A stretch of DNA of 64,000 nt from Lewinella sp. LCG006 (GCF_040784935.1 NZ_CP160680.1:4186501-4250500); one strand, 5' to 3'. Shown: positions 34,288 to 43,800, counted from the stretch's first letter. Program-made: numbers and translations. Notes: generated by a model from the sequence alone, not told the origin.

Positions 34288-34306
34288 GATTACCAATCGT
34301 ATTCGT

Positions 34307-34330
34307 AGATTTCAGAAAATTGTGAAATCT
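34307..34330 (-). promoter_or_regulatory. candidate autoregulatory operator of gbsR-like gene
   Basis: AGATTTCA, eight bases, TGAAATCT: a perfect 8-bp dyad 20 bp upstream of the regulator's ATG and 26 bp from the gcvT stop. Spacing and symmetry fit a MarR/GbsR dimer site. Inference. Confidence 0.5.
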
Positions 34331-34355
34331 AATACTATAATAAGGAAAAATGCGC

Positions 34356-35462
34356 TTAAATGTTCAAAAAAGGCAATTTTGCTACTTTGGCAGATAAGCG
34401 TTTTTGGCCAGCAACGATAAAAACTTCGGTGCCTGGCGTGCGGTATTCCGAGGGTACGTACCCCATTCCGATCGGGTGGCCCAGGCTTGGAGATTGTGTG
34501 CCACTGCTCACTTCGCCAATGGTTTCCCCGGCACTGTTTTCGATGAGATAGCCATGGCGGGGCACTCTGCGGTCGTCAAGTGTAAAACCTACCAGGCGCT
34601 TTTTTAACCCGGCCTCTTTTTGAGCAAGGAGGAAATCTTTAGCGATAAATTCCCCTTTGTTGAGTTTGGTGATCCAGGCCAGACCTGCTTCCAGAGGGCT
34701 GGTGGTGTCGGTCAGGTCGTTGCCGTAAAGGCAGTAGCCCATTTCCAGGCGTAGCGTATCCCGGGCACCTAAACCAGCGGGGGCAATGCCATGGTCTTTA
34801 CCTGCTTCCATAACAGCATCCCACAGGATACCAATTTTTTCAGCATCGGCATAAAGTTCAAAACCACCAGAACCAGTGTAGCCAGTTGCGGAAATAATCA
34901 CATTGTCAACACCTGCTACCGAACCTTTGGTGAAGGTGTAATACTTAATGGCGGATAAGTCAGTCGTCGTAAGTTGCTGTACAATCGCAGTAGCCGCAGG
35001 GCCTTGCACGGCAATCAAACCCGTTTGGTCTGAAATGTTGATGAGACGGGTATCAAAAGTATTCAACTCAAAGAGCCAACGCCAGTCTTTTTCAATGTTG
35101 GCACCATTCACCACCAACATGTAAGCGCGTTCTCCTTCTGAGCAGTTGTCTTCTGCCAGTCGATAGACCAACAGATCGTCAACGATACCGCCTTCCTTAT
35201 TCGGAAAACAGGAATACTGAGCTTGTCCGATTTCCAGTTTACTGGCATCATTAGAGGTGACGTACTGAACAAAATCCAAGGCTTCCTTGCCCCTTACGAT
35301 GAATTCGCCCATGTGCGAAACGTCAAAAATACCTGCCTTTTCTCTTACGGCAAAGTGTTCTTCTTTGATACCACTGTAAGAAATAGGCATATAAAAACCT
35401 GCAAATTCTGCCATCCGTGCCCCCAGGGCTTCATGACGATCTTTTAATGGAGTTGACTGCAT
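34356..35462 (-). CDS. gcvT: glycine cleavage system aminomethyltransferase (T protein)
   Basis: A 368-residue T protein that transfers the methylene group of the aminomethyl-lipoyl H protein to tetrahydrofolate, releasing ammonia. Conserved features: P-L-K-D-R-H-E-A-L-G-A-R-M near the N-terminus, D-V-S-H-M-G-E, the folate-site segment G-L-I-A-V-Q-G-P-A-A, the T-G-Y-T-G strand (here followed by S-G-G-F-E-L, where E is the usual residue after T-G-Y-T-G) and L-G-A-R-D-T-L-R-L-E-M-G-Y-x-L-Y-G-N-D-L. Length is standard. gcvH and gcvP are not in the window. It lies 97 bp downstream of the cyclophilin gene. Confidence 0.95.
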   Translation of the reverse strand: MQSTPLKDRHEALGARMAEFAGFYMPISYSGIKEEHFAVREKAGIFDVSHMGEFIVRGKEALDFVQYVTSNDASKLEIGQAQYSCFPNKEGGIVDDLLVYRLAEDNCSEGERAYMLVVNGANIEKDWRWLFELNTFDTRLINISDQTGLIAVQGPAATAIVQQLTTTDLSAIKYYTFTKGSVAGVDNVIISATGYTGSGGFELYADAEKIGILWDAVMEAGKDHGIAPAGLGARDTLRLEMGYCLYGNDLTDTTSPLEAGLAWITKLNKGEFIAKDFLLAQKEAGLKKRLVGFTLDDRRVPRHGYLIENSAGETIGEVSSGTQSPSLGHPIGMGYVPSEYRTPGTEVFIVAGQKRLSAKVAKLPFLNI

Positions 35463-35558
35463 GAGAGTTATTACTTATGGTTGGTAAGGGCTAAAGCCTT
35501 TTGGGAGACAATACAACTACTAACGCTTAGCCGAAGTCGTCTCCAAGAGGTTCAAAAA

Positions 35559-37586
35559 TTAATTGGTCAAAAATTTGGCTTCCAAAATACGGTCACCTTG
35601 TTGAATCTTGTGGATGATGTCCATCCCCTGTACTACTTTTCCAAAGAGGGTATATTTACCGTCAAGGTGAAGGGTAGGAGAGTGGGTGATGAAAAACTGC
35701 GTCCCTTCGGTATCTCTACCTGCCGATGCCATGCCCAGCATCCCTTCCTGGTCGTAATGCAGCGGCGTTAACTCCGAACGAATACTATAATCCAGGCTAC
35801 CGTAAGCATCGCCACTGGGGCTGCCACCCTGAATGACAAAGTTGGGGACAACGCGGTGAAAGGCTTTGTCGACCAGGAATCCGTCTTTTGCTAATTGAGC
35901 CAGATTAGCTACCGATCCGGGGGCTATTTCAGGCCATAAAGCAATGACGAAGTCTCCTGCATCTGTTTTGAGTGAAAGCCGTGGTTGGGCACCCAGGCTG
36001 GTCAATAGCTTCCAGTCGATGGGGTGGTTGAATTTGGGCTGAATAGGCTCAAACGTAGTCGTCCCTTTGAGATAATCGATGGTTTGCCCCAGCTCGTTGT
36101 AGCTTTCTACCATAGCTGGAAGTTCTAGCTCATCAAGGGTGCGGCTTAAAACATCCAGGCTATCGATAAAAGGACGGTAGTCGCGTTTTTCAGAACGTAA
36201 TGCCGATGCTGCAATGGCCACCGGGCCTGGTTGTTTGCTTTTAATGGCTTCCGTGAAATAGCCTGCCAATTCTTGGGTTACCCGGCGAGCGCTAAGGCCA
36301 AAGAAACCGGCAAAGTCATCACGATCACCAATTTGCTGAAGAGCTTCGATACAAGCAGACTTGACAATGGGGTCGGTTGCCGTTTGGCTTTCGCGGAAGA
36401 TATAGCGATAGTTCCAGGCAAATTCACCAAGGGCTCGGATCACCCTTGCTTTCTCGTAAGGAGAGTTGGCGGTGAGGTAACGCTGGCGCAACTCAAAGTT
36501 GATAGCATCCCGGAATTCGGTGCGGTAAGCGGGAAGATGGCGGTTGGCCACTTGGTAAAGATCAAGCTGAATAGGAGTAGGTAAGCTATCTTTCGCAAAA
36601 CGCCACCATTGAGCCGCATCTTCGGAGGTGGAATTTTCTAATAAATACTGCGCTGCCCGACGGGCTACGTGTTCGTTACGATCGCGTAACGCTTCCGTCA
36701 CGAGAGTGCGACAACTTTCGTAAGGAAAATTGGACAAGGCACGCAGAATATTGCATTTGACCCTGTAATCTCTTTCTTTATGGTACTGGCCAATCAAGCT
36801 GGTGAGTGCCTCATTCCTGCGCGTTTTACCTAAAGCGATGGCCAAGGCCATGCGAATATCGGGATTGTTGTTTTGCTCAAAAGCAGTACGTATAGCAGGT
36901 TCAGCCAGGGAATCCAGCGTGGTTGGCACCCTAGCAAGATAATTGGCAGCGATGAGTTGTACGCTTTCCGGATATTGTGATTGACAGCCTAATGCCAGCA
37001 TTCGTTTGGTACCAATGGGGGAAATGATATCCCGCAACCCCATCCGGTAAATACCCCAGGCCTGTCCTTCGAGTAAAGCCGTATCCAGAGGAGTGTAGGT
37101 CGTCACCGAACTGAGCTGTTCCAAAGTAGGAAAATCACCACATTTACCGACTGCTTCAAGGATGGCTCTTTGCGACATGGCATGCACCATAGCGGTATCT
37201 TCCTGAATAAATCCACGAATGAGAAAAGGCAGCGCACGGGCATCGCCGAATTGTCCCAAAGAAAAAGCAGCGATGCTCCTTACCTCTTCTACCGGATCGT
37301 TTAAAAGACGTGCCAGGCTGTCCACTGCTTCTGGAGCGTCCATGCTTCCAAAGGCTCGGGCTGCAAGGTAACGATAGGTAGGGTTGGGGTGATAAAGCAT
37401 GGGATACAGATCTTCCGTTTGCCGAAGGTCCTGCCAGTCAATGATGCGCTGAAAGAGAGAATCTTGCACATCAATATTGATCGTGGTAATGATTTCTTCC
37501 TCTTGCGGAGGAACACAGGCACTCCATAAGAGGGCCATGATGGAAAAAATCATTAAAGAAATGCTTGCTTGCTGAGTGTTATTCAT
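35559..37586 (-). CDS. HEAT-repeat cyclophilin (peptidyl-prolyl isomerase) lipoprotein
   Basis: A 675-residue fusion. The start at 37586 is set by overlap with the PBP1A stop (A-T-G-A-A-T-A-A). A lipoprotein signal (L-W-S-A-C) is followed by about 450 residues of HEAT-like helical repeats (recurring A-A-F-S-L-G-Q-F-G-D, A-L-A-I-A-L-G-K-T pattern). The C-terminus (about 525-675) is a cyclophilin domain with F-H-R-V-V-P-N-F-V-I-Q-G-G, F-F-I-T-H-S and L-D-G-K-Y-T-L-F-G. It would isomerise prolyl bonds in envelope proteins, the HEAT part giving a docking scaffold. Translational coupling to a peptidoglycan synthase suggests a role in folding or partner binding of that enzyme; this is inference. 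Confidence 0.88.
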   Translation of the reverse strand: MNNTQQASISLMIFSIMALLWSACVPPQEEEIITTINIDVQDSLFQRIIDWQDLRQTEDLYPMLYHPNPTYRYLAARAFGSMDAPEAVDSLARLLNDPVEEVRSIAAFSLGQFGDARALPFLIRGFIQEDTAMVHAMSQRAILEAVGKCGDFPTLEQLSSVTTYTPLDTALLEGQAWGIYRMGLRDIISPIGTKRMLALGCQSQYPESVQLIAANYLARVPTTLDSLAEPAIRTAFEQNNNPDIRMALAIALGKTRRNEALTSLIGQYHKERDYRVKCNILRALSNFPYESCRTLVTEALRDRNEHVARRAAQYLLENSTSEDAAQWWRFAKDSLPTPIQLDLYQVANRHLPAYRTEFRDAINFELRQRYLTANSPYEKARVIRALGEFAWNYRYIFRESQTATDPIVKSACIEALQQIGDRDDFAGFFGLSARRVTQELAGYFTEAIKSKQPGPVAIAASALRSEKRDYRPFIDSLDVLSRTLDELELPAMVESYNELGQTIDYLKGTTTFEPIQPKFNHPIDWKLLTSLGAQPRLSLKTDAGDFVIALWPEIAPGSVANLAQLAKDGFLVDKAFHRVVPNFVIQGGSPSGDAYGSLDYSIRSELTPLHYDQEGMLGMASAGRDTEGTQFFITHSPTLHLDGKYTLFGKVVQGMDIIHKIQQGDRILEAKFLTN

Positions 37587-40113
37587 CACCAAAATCCGGT
37601 TCATTATTAATATCAAAACCGCCTCCTTCATCAAATTCACTGTCCTCAAGGGGCGTATTGGGGTTCAAATAGGTATCGCAGTTCAGTTCGATGCCCAGGT
37701 TACCCGGAGGACGGTAGAACGTTTTGTTAAGATCCCAACGGAGGCTTTCTTCCTGTTGTAGGGATTCAATAAAACTAATCACCATGGGTTTGGCCATGTA
37801 GGCACCCTGTCCCAGGGCCAGGTTTCTAAAGCTGATCCAGCGGTCGTCTCCACCTACCCAGCAGCCTACGACCAAGTTGGGAGTCACTCCCATAAACCAG
37901 CCATCAGCGTGTTCGTTGGTCGTTCCTGTTTTACCTCCAAATTGCCCTTTGATTTTACCGCGGAAGCCAGATGCATACTGCAGCATTTCTAACATCGCGA
38001 AGTTGGCTTCGGGGCGAATGGCTTGCTTTTCCGTGGGTGCTCCCTGGTAAATCAGACGGCCAAAGCGGTCTTCAATTCTTAGCAAATAGGTGGGCTCGTT
38101 GTAGATGCCGTTGTTCGCAAAAGTGGTATATGCACCCACCATTTCCTGTACCGATAAATCTACTGCACCCAGACAAATGGAGGGGGTCTGTGGGATGATC
38201 TCTTTAGGGACTCCCATCAGCGCAGCTTTGTCGCGTACGGGTTCAGGGCTGCCCAGTTCCCTCATCAGCGTGACGGAGATGGTGTTTTTCGATAGCCGTA
38301 AACCATCCTTCAGGGTCAATAGTTCATTGGTATATTTTCCATCAGAATTCTTGGGCGTCCAGGGCTTTTGGAGGTAAAAACGTCCGTCGCCAGGTTTGAT
38401 GGTCACCGGTACATCCATGTATTGCTGACAGGGCGAGATACCTTGCAGATCGATCGCGGTAGCGTAAACAAAGGGCTTGAACGTCGATCCTACCTGGCGA
38501 CGAGTATGCTTGTTGGCATGATCGTACTGGAACCACTGGAAATTTACCCCACCAATCCACGAACGAACGTAACCTGTTTGCGGTTCCACGGACATCATCC
38601 CTGTTTGGAGGATCATCTTGTGGTACTTAACCGAATCCAGTGGCGTCATGGTCGTATCGGTGGACATTTCGTCATTGTAGTAGGCAAAGACGCGCATTTC
38701 TGTAGGCGTATTGAATTCCTTGTCTACGGCGGCTTGCAGTTTGGCCCACTGTGCTTTCAGTTGGTCAAACTTTTTGCTGCGCATTACCCGGCGGTATTTA
38801 TTGGCGAGGCTGGAGCTGATCATGTCATTACTGACCAAATCCTTGATCACACCAGGGTTCTTGCTTTCTTCTATAATGCGTTCTACCTCCCGGTCGTCAC
38901 TGCTGAAGCTAAGGTCGGTCTCATCTGACAGCAATCTGGTGATCTCATCGAGGTAGATTTTGCGTAAATTTTGGTAGCGATCAGAAGCACGGAGGTCTTT
39001 GGTCAGGTTGGCCTGGCGGCGTTCAATAGGTACTTCGGTTTCTGTACCATATTTGTAATCCCAGGGGTCTTTGTTGCTCCAGTGCTTGAAGAAGGTGCCT
39101 TGCAACTTGGCCATGTGCTTTTCCATGGCTTCTTCCGCCAGGCGTTGTACCGTAGGATTGATCGTAGTGTAGATGTTCAAGCCATCGCGGTAAATATCGT
39201 AAGCAGTACCGTCGGATTTGAGGTATTCCGGACGGCTGAGAATTTCCTTGATGTTTTCTGCCAACACCATCCGGAAGTAGGGGGCAAGACCGTCAATGTG
39301 GGTCTGGCTGGAAGCTTTTAGACCAAGAGGAAGCTGGCGATACTCTTCGTATTTTTCACGACTAAGGAAGCCTGCTTTTTCCATTTGGCTCAAAACGACC
39401 TCGCGCCGTTGTCTGGTGCGTTCCTCAAAACGACGAGGGTTGAACAAGGACGCATTTTTGAGCATCCCTACCAGCATCGCACTTTCCGGAATGGAGAGCT
39501 TATCGGGGGATTTACTGAAATAAATCTCCGCTGCTGCGCGAATTCCCTTGGCGTTGTTGATAAAATCGTATCGGTTGAGGTAGAGGGCAATGATTTCCTC
39601 CTTGGTATACTTGCGTTCCAGGCGCACCGCAATGATCCATTCCTTGAGCTTTTGCAAAAGGCGTTCCGACAAACTGCGAGCTGCCACCCCAGTGAACAGC
39701 AACTTTGCCAACTGTTGGGTAATGGTACTGGCGCCCCCTCTGCTACCCATAAAGGCAATCGCCCGAGCCAATCCGTAAAAGTCAATACCAGAATGTTCAT
39801 AATAGCGAATATCTTCGGTCGCAATTAAAGCCTGCACCAAGTGTTCAGGCAGTTCTTCGTATTCCACTGGCACCCGGTTCTCGGTGTAGTACTTACCTAA
39901 AATTTCACCGTTTTCAGCAAAAACTTGCGAAGCCAGGTTGGTTTTAGGGTTTTCTAATTCAGCTACGGAGGGTAAGTTGCTGAAGGACAGTCCGATAAAT
40001 AGCAGTGCGAAGGCAGCCAATCCCCCGAACAATAGCCGCCACATCCAAGTCACCATGGTTTTGTGGCGAGGATTATCATGGTCATTCAACCATTGATCAA
40101 TCAGTTTGCGCAT
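37579..40113 (-). CDS. class A penicillin-binding protein (PBP1A-type)
   Basis: An 844-residue bifunctional peptidoglycan synthase. A cytoplasmic tail is followed by one transmembrane helix (about 24-44). The glycosyltransferase (GT51) domain has the catalytic E100 in E-D-I-R-Y-Y-E-H and the G-G-A-S-T-I-T-Q-Q-L-A-K loop. The transpeptidase domain has S-T-F-K with nucleophile S543, the S-K-N motif in L-R-L-S-K-N-T-I, and K-T-G-T-T at about 728. The C-terminal tail is acidic. Length is normal. Its stop overlaps the start of the HEAT-cyclophilin gene by 8 bases, so the two are cotranscribed and translationally coupled. Confidence 0.95.
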   Translation of the reverse strand: MRKLIDQWLNDHDNPRHKTMVTWMWRLLFGGLAAFALLFIGLSFSNLPSVAELENPKTNLASQVFAENGEILGKYYTENRVPVEYEELPEHLVQALIATEDIRYYEHSGIDFYGLARAIAFMGSRGGASTITQQLAKLLFTGVAARSLSERLLQKLKEWIIAVRLERKYTKEEIIALYLNRYDFINNAKGIRAAAEIYFSKSPDKLSIPESAMLVGMLKNASLFNPRRFEERTRQRREVVLSQMEKAGFLSREKYEEYRQLPLGLKASSQTHIDGLAPYFRMVLAENIKEILSRPEYLKSDGTAYDIYRDGLNIYTTINPTVQRLAEEAMEKHMAKLQGTFFKHWSNKDPWDYKYGTETEVPIERRQANLTKDLRASDRYQNLRKIYLDEITRLLSDETDLSFSSDDREVERIIEESKNPGVIKDLVSNDMISSSLANKYRRVMRSKKFDQLKAQWAKLQAAVDKEFNTPTEMRVFAYYNDEMSTDTTMTPLDSVKYHKMILQTGMMSVEPQTGYVRSWIGGVNFQWFQYDHANKHTRRQVGSTFKPFVYATAIDLQGISPCQQYMDVPVTIKPGDGRFYLQKPWTPKNSDGKYTNELLTLKDGLRLSKNTISVTLMRELGSPEPVRDKAALMGVPKEIIPQTPSICLGAVDLSVQEMVGAYTTFANNGIYNEPTYLLRIEDRFGRLIYQGAPTEKQAIRPEANFAMLEMLQYASGFRGKIKGQFGGKTGTTNEHADGWFMGVTPNLVVGCWVGGDDRWISFRNLALGQGAYMAKPMVISFIESLQQEESLRWDLNKTFYRPPGNLGIELNCDTYLNPNTPLEDSEFDEGGGFDINNEPDFGDE

Positions 40114-40277
40114 AGAATAGTGATGTATTTAAGGCAATAGGTCCGCAAGATACGAGATTCTGTAAGATCTGCTATGGCCCACTGCGTAGCTGTTGGTAAC
40201 TTTTGCGTAGTTGTTACTAAAAACGCAACTATCGGGTAAATTGTGGTGTTGACCTAAGCAGTTAATTATCCAGGCAA

Positions 40278-42119
40278 ATGTCGCAGTCAAAGAAAAAAAC
40301 CGAAAGCCCTAAAGATCAGCCCCAGTCGTGGCGCGAGCAGCTAGGGGCTTTACGCCACCTCCCCCCCTTTTTCAAGATGATCTGGCAGACGAGTCCTTCC
40401 CTCGCTATCGGGAATGCCGTTTTACGCCTGCTCAAGTCGGTCTTGCCGCTGGCGATGTTGTATATCGGTAAGGAGATCGTTGATGAGGTAATCTTTTTGA
40501 TGGATGCCCAGGCCGCTTCCCAACAATACCTCTGGACACTGGTCGCAGCGGAGTTGGTGCTGGCCATTTTGTCTGATCTTCTCTCCCGAGGCATCAGCTT
40601 GCTGGATGGTTTGCTGGGCGATTTGTTTGCCAATTCCACCAGTGTTCAATTGATTCGCCATGCGGCGGAGCTGGATTTGTACCAATTTGAAGACCCCGAT
40701 TTTTACGATAAACTGGAAAGAGCGCGTCGGCAAACCACTGGGCGTACCATATTGATGTCGCAAGTGTTATCACAAGCCCAGGATTTGATCACCATCATCT
40801 CGCTGGGAGCGGGCTTGGTGGCCTTCAACCCTTGGTTGATCCTCCTGCTTATTCTTGCGGTTATTCCTGCCTTTGTAGGCGAAAATTATTTCAACCAACG
40901 CAGCTATTCTCTCACCCGCAGCTGGACACCCGAGCGTCGGGAACTGGACTACCTACGCTACATCGGGGCCAGTGACACCACCGCCAAGGAGATCAAAATC
41001 TTTGGGCTGTCCGACTTCCTGGCGAAGCGTTTTGAAGACCTTTCCTGGAATTACTACCGCGCCAACCGTAAGCTCAGCATCAATCGAGCCAGCTGGGGCT
41101 TTTTACTGGCTGCCTTAGGAACACTGGCCTACTACGGTGCCTACGTCTTCATCCTTCTCCAAACGGTGGGTGGCCTCATCACCGTAGGTACGCTGACCTT
41201 CTTGTCGGGTGCCTTCAACCGGATGCAGAGCCAGCTGCAGGGCATGATGAGCCGCTTTTCCAACATCGCTGGACAGGCACTTTACCTACAGGATCTCTTT
41301 GACTTTTTGGCCATTCGTCCTTTAATTCGCAACAAAGAACAGTCACTGCCTTTTCCCGAAAAGGTGCAAGATGGTTTTCGTTTCGAAAACGTCAGTTTTC
41401 AGTATCCCGGTGTGGAGCAGTATGCTATCCGCAACCTCTCTTTTCACCTGCGCGCAGGGGAGAAGCTGGCACTGGTAGGCGAAAATGGCGCGGGAAAAAC
41501 GACATTGGTGAAACTCCTGGCGCGTCTCTACGAACCCACCGAAGGCCGCATCCTCCTCGATGGCGTCGATTTGCGTGATTACGATTTGACCAGCCTGCGG
41601 GCCAATGTGGGCGTCATCTTTCAGGACTTTTTTCGCTACCAGCTCAAAGTCCGCGAGAACATCGCCGTCGGCCGCATCAGTCAGGAAGAAGAGATCGAGA
41701 TCATCGAAGACGCCGCCGAAAAGAGCCTCGCCGATACCGTTATCAAAGACCTTGCCGGTGGTTACGAACAAATGCTGGGCAAACGCTTCAAAGACGGTGT
41801 AGAACTCTCCGGCGGCCAATGGCAAAAGATCGCTCTGGCCCGTGCTTACATGCGCGACGCCCAGCTCCTGATCCTGGACGAACCCACCTCAGCCCTCGAT
41901 GCCCGCGCCGAGCATGAGGTCTTCCTCCGCTTCAGCGAGCTGATCAAAGACCGCTCGGCCGTACTCATCTCGCACCGCTTCTCCACCGTCCGCATGGCCG
42001 ACCGCATCCTCTTCCTCGAGCACGGCACCCTCCTCGAAATCGGCACCCACGAGGAGCTGATCGCACAGGATGGCAAGTATGCGGAGTTGTTTAGGTTACA
42101 GGCTTTGGGGTATCAGTAA
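40278..42119 (+). CDS. ABC transporter, fused permease and ATPase (exporter type)
   Basis: A 613-residue half-transporter. The N-terminal membrane domain (about 35-330) has five to six helices and the C-terminal nucleotide-binding domain carries Walker A G-E-N-G-A-G-K-T-T (about 401-409), signature L-S-G-G-Q (about 511), Walker B L-L-I-L-D-E-P-T-S-A-L-D (about 528) and the switch histidine in L-I-S-H-R-F-S. It would act as a homodimer at the inner membrane. The substrate is unknown; exporters of this plain type move lipids, peptides or drugs. It is transcribed away from the PBP1A gene. Confidence 0.92.
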   Translation: MSQSKKKTESPKDQPQSWREQLGALRHLPPFFKMIWQTSPSLAIGNAVLRLLKSVLPLAMLYIGKEIVDEVIFLMDAQAASQQYLWTLVAAELVLAILSDLLSRGISLLDGLLGDLFANSTSVQLIRHAAELDLYQFEDPDFYDKLERARRQTTGRTILMSQVLSQAQDLITIISLGAGLVAFNPWLILLLILAVIPAFVGENYFNQRSYSLTRSWTPERRELDYLRYIGASDTTAKEIKIFGLSDFLAKRFEDLSWNYYRANRKLSINRASWGFLLAALGTLAYYGAYVFILLQTVGGLITVGTLTFLSGAFNRMQSQLQGMMSRFSNIAGQALYLQDLFDFLAIRPLIRNKEQSLPFPEKVQDGFRFENVSFQYPGVEQYAIRNLSFHLRAGEKLALVGENGAGKTTLVKLLARLYEPTEGRILLDGVDLRDYDLTSLRANVGVIFQDFFRYQLKVRENIAVGRISQEEEIEIIEDAAEKSLADTVIKDLAGGYEQMLGKRFKDGVELSGGQWQKIALARAYMRDAQLLILDEPTSALDARAEHEVFLRFSELIKDRSAVLISHRFSTVRMADRILFLEHGTLLEIGTHEELIAQDGKYAELFRLQALGYQ

Positions 42120-42295
42120 GGTTGAAAGTTGTTGGTTGATTGTTGATGGTGACCTAACGCTTATACCTTTACACCAGCTTACGTCCTACTTTGAAAAAGA
42201 TTAGCTAGTTGTTGTCATTTGGAGGATTTTACCTGAATTATTTGAACTTCTTAGGCACTAAACTATCTTAGCCGTAGATTTTACAATAGCGATGA

Positions 42296-43117
42296 ATGAA
42301 TCATAGTATATTATTGATAAGCTGTATTTGCTGGCTAGGGATAGGTGGCAATTTGGCGAAAATACAGGCTGCCGAAGCAGGTCAGGATGCAGTTGCGATA
42401 GGCCCTGAAGACTTTGTTCTCGTAGAGGGAGGCACTTTTACGATGGGCTGCAAGGCGGGGCGTGATAGAGATTGTGATGATAATGAAGTAGCCCATGAAG
42501 TGACCCTTTCGGACTTTTATATAGGGAAGTACGAGGTGACACAGGCCCAGTGGCGGCAAGTGATGGGAAGCGATCCGCCTAAACTCTACCATACGGGCTG
42601 CGACCAATGCCCCGTAGAGAGCGTAAGCTGGGATGATATTCAAGAATTCCTGCAAAAACTAAACACCCAGACGGGGGAGCACTACCGTCTGCCTACGGAT
42701 GCGGAGTGGGAATTTGCGGCCCGCGGCGGCAACCAAAGCCAAGGTTATTGCTACAGCGGAAGTCACGATGTTTTAGAGGTGGGTTGGTGCAGAAAAAACA
42801 GAGAGCGAGGGAGTACCCCAGGTCTTGATTCTACGACCCATCCCGTCGGCCTCAAAAAAGGAAATGAACTAGGCATCTATGATATGAGTGGTAATGTGGA
42901 AGAATGGTGCGCTGATTGGTACAGCAAATACCTCAATTTAGCAGAAGAAAATCCACGCGGACCCGAATCCGGTTCTTTTCGGGTTAAGCGTGGAGGCTCA
43001 TGGTACAACGAACCGGCCGAGTTGCGTTGTGCTAATCGCAGCGTTCTTGGGCCAGAGATCAAGGGTAGTAATATAGGTTTCCGGCTGGTATGGGCAGGCA
43101 AGGAAACGGCGGATTAG
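42296..43117 (+). CDS. secreted FGE/SUMF1-fold protein (1)
   Basis: A 273-residue exported protein. A signal peptide (about 1-25) precedes an FGE-sulfatase (SUMF1) domain (about 40-270) with E-G-G-T-F-T-M-G-C, K-Y-E-V-T-Q-A-Q-W, Y-R-L-P-T-D-A-E-W-E-F-A-A-R-G-G and Y-D-M-S-G-N-V-E-E-W-C. In human FGE the active cysteines (336 and 341) fall inside the loop after R-G-G-S; here that loop reads R-G-G-S-W-Y-N-E-P-A-E-L-R-C, so the pair is missing and enzyme activity is unlikely. The domain is closely similar, even at the DNA level, to the FGE part of the 45213 protein, so the two are recent paralogues. It opens the caspase island. Confidence 0.85.
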   Translation: MNHSILLISCICWLGIGGNLAKIQAAEAGQDAVAIGPEDFVLVEGGTFTMGCKAGRDRDCDDNEVAHEVTLSDFYIGKYEVTQAQWRQVMGSDPPKLYHTGCDQCPVESVSWDDIQEFLQKLNTQTGEHYRLPTDAEWEFAARGGNQSQGYCYSGSHDVLEVGWCRKNRERGSTPGLDSTTHPVGLKKGNELGIYDMSGNVEEWCADWYSKYLNLAEENPRGPESGSFRVKRGGSWYNEPAELRCANRSVLGPEIKGSNIGFRLVWAGKETAD

Positions 43118-43135
43118 GGTGTGGGAAGATATTTA

Positions 43136-43358
43136 TACCCGTTACTAAGTGGTCTGGGACATTCTCACTTGTCCTTTTTTGCTCTGACTGCGTTAATCCC
43201 GAGGCTTCGGGACGCCGAAGCTTAGGCTTCGCCTACGTTTCGCTTCGCGGCTTCTTCGAGGTTTCGCCTTGGCAGAGCAAAAAATGACGTTGCGATAATA
43301 TTCCCAACTCAGAGGAGCTTGCGACGATCAGCGTAGCTAAACCACTTAGTGCCGGGTA
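43136..43358. mobile_element. MITE with IS630-type ends (223 bp)
   Basis: Ends read TACCCGTTACTAAGTGGTCT and, on the other strand, TACCCGGCACTAAGTGGTTT, matching the ends of the IS630 element at 969-2076. A TA duplication flanks it (43134-43135 and 43359-43360). No coding sequence inside; a second dyad TTTTTTGCTCTG/CAGAGCAAAAAA is nested within. Presumably moved by the IS630 transposase. Confidence 0.82.
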
Positions 43359-43360
43359 TA

Positions 43361-43703
43361 ATATCCTGCTGGTCTTTCTGACCTGAGGCGACAACAAAGT
43401 GTATCCCGCCGGGGACCGATACAAAAACGTGCGTGGGCAACCCTGGTAGCTAGTACTGTCCCACCCTGGCTACCTTGCCGCTGGGTAGGCAGGCTCCGTC
43501 CTTCGGACACCTCCGCCCAAGCGGAGGACATCGACGGGCCGAGGCCCGAAAGCTACTAGTATGCACTTTCCTGCTTGTTATATCCCGCTGATCCCCTGAC
43601 CAGCATGTAGGACTACTCTCGCCGCAAGCCATCTCGAAAACAGGAACACCAGCCAGAGCAATATTCCTGCCCTGCCCTGCGGGGAGGTGTCCGCAGGACG
43701 GAG
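43361..43703. other. GC-rich, multi-hairpin gene-free stretch; possible structured RNA
   Basis: No gene. TGCTGGTC (43367-43374) pairs with GACCAGCA (43598-43605) at long range and encloses several local hairpins: CTCCGC..GCGGAG, GTCC-TTC-GGAC, CGGGCC..GGCCCG and GGTAGC..GCTACC. Then CTCCGTCCTTCGGACACCTC (43494) is inverted, with one mismatch, at 43683-43703. It could be a folded RNA, a second mobile-element remnant, or part of the caspase gene leader. Short opposite-strand frames here are of low complexity. Confidence 0.4.
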
Positions 43704-43800
43704 GGGTATTTATTATTTTGGACGAAATCCCATCCCTAATAGAATTATTTTTAAATTTGGTTCACTAGAATACATCCAACAACCCTATTCTTCTCCCTTT

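Noticed and set aside
43233..43632. Small minus-strand genes upstream of the caspase
   Set aside because: Their products are Arg/Ser/Pro-rich low-complexity translations of hairpin DNA without family resemblance or ribosome sites.
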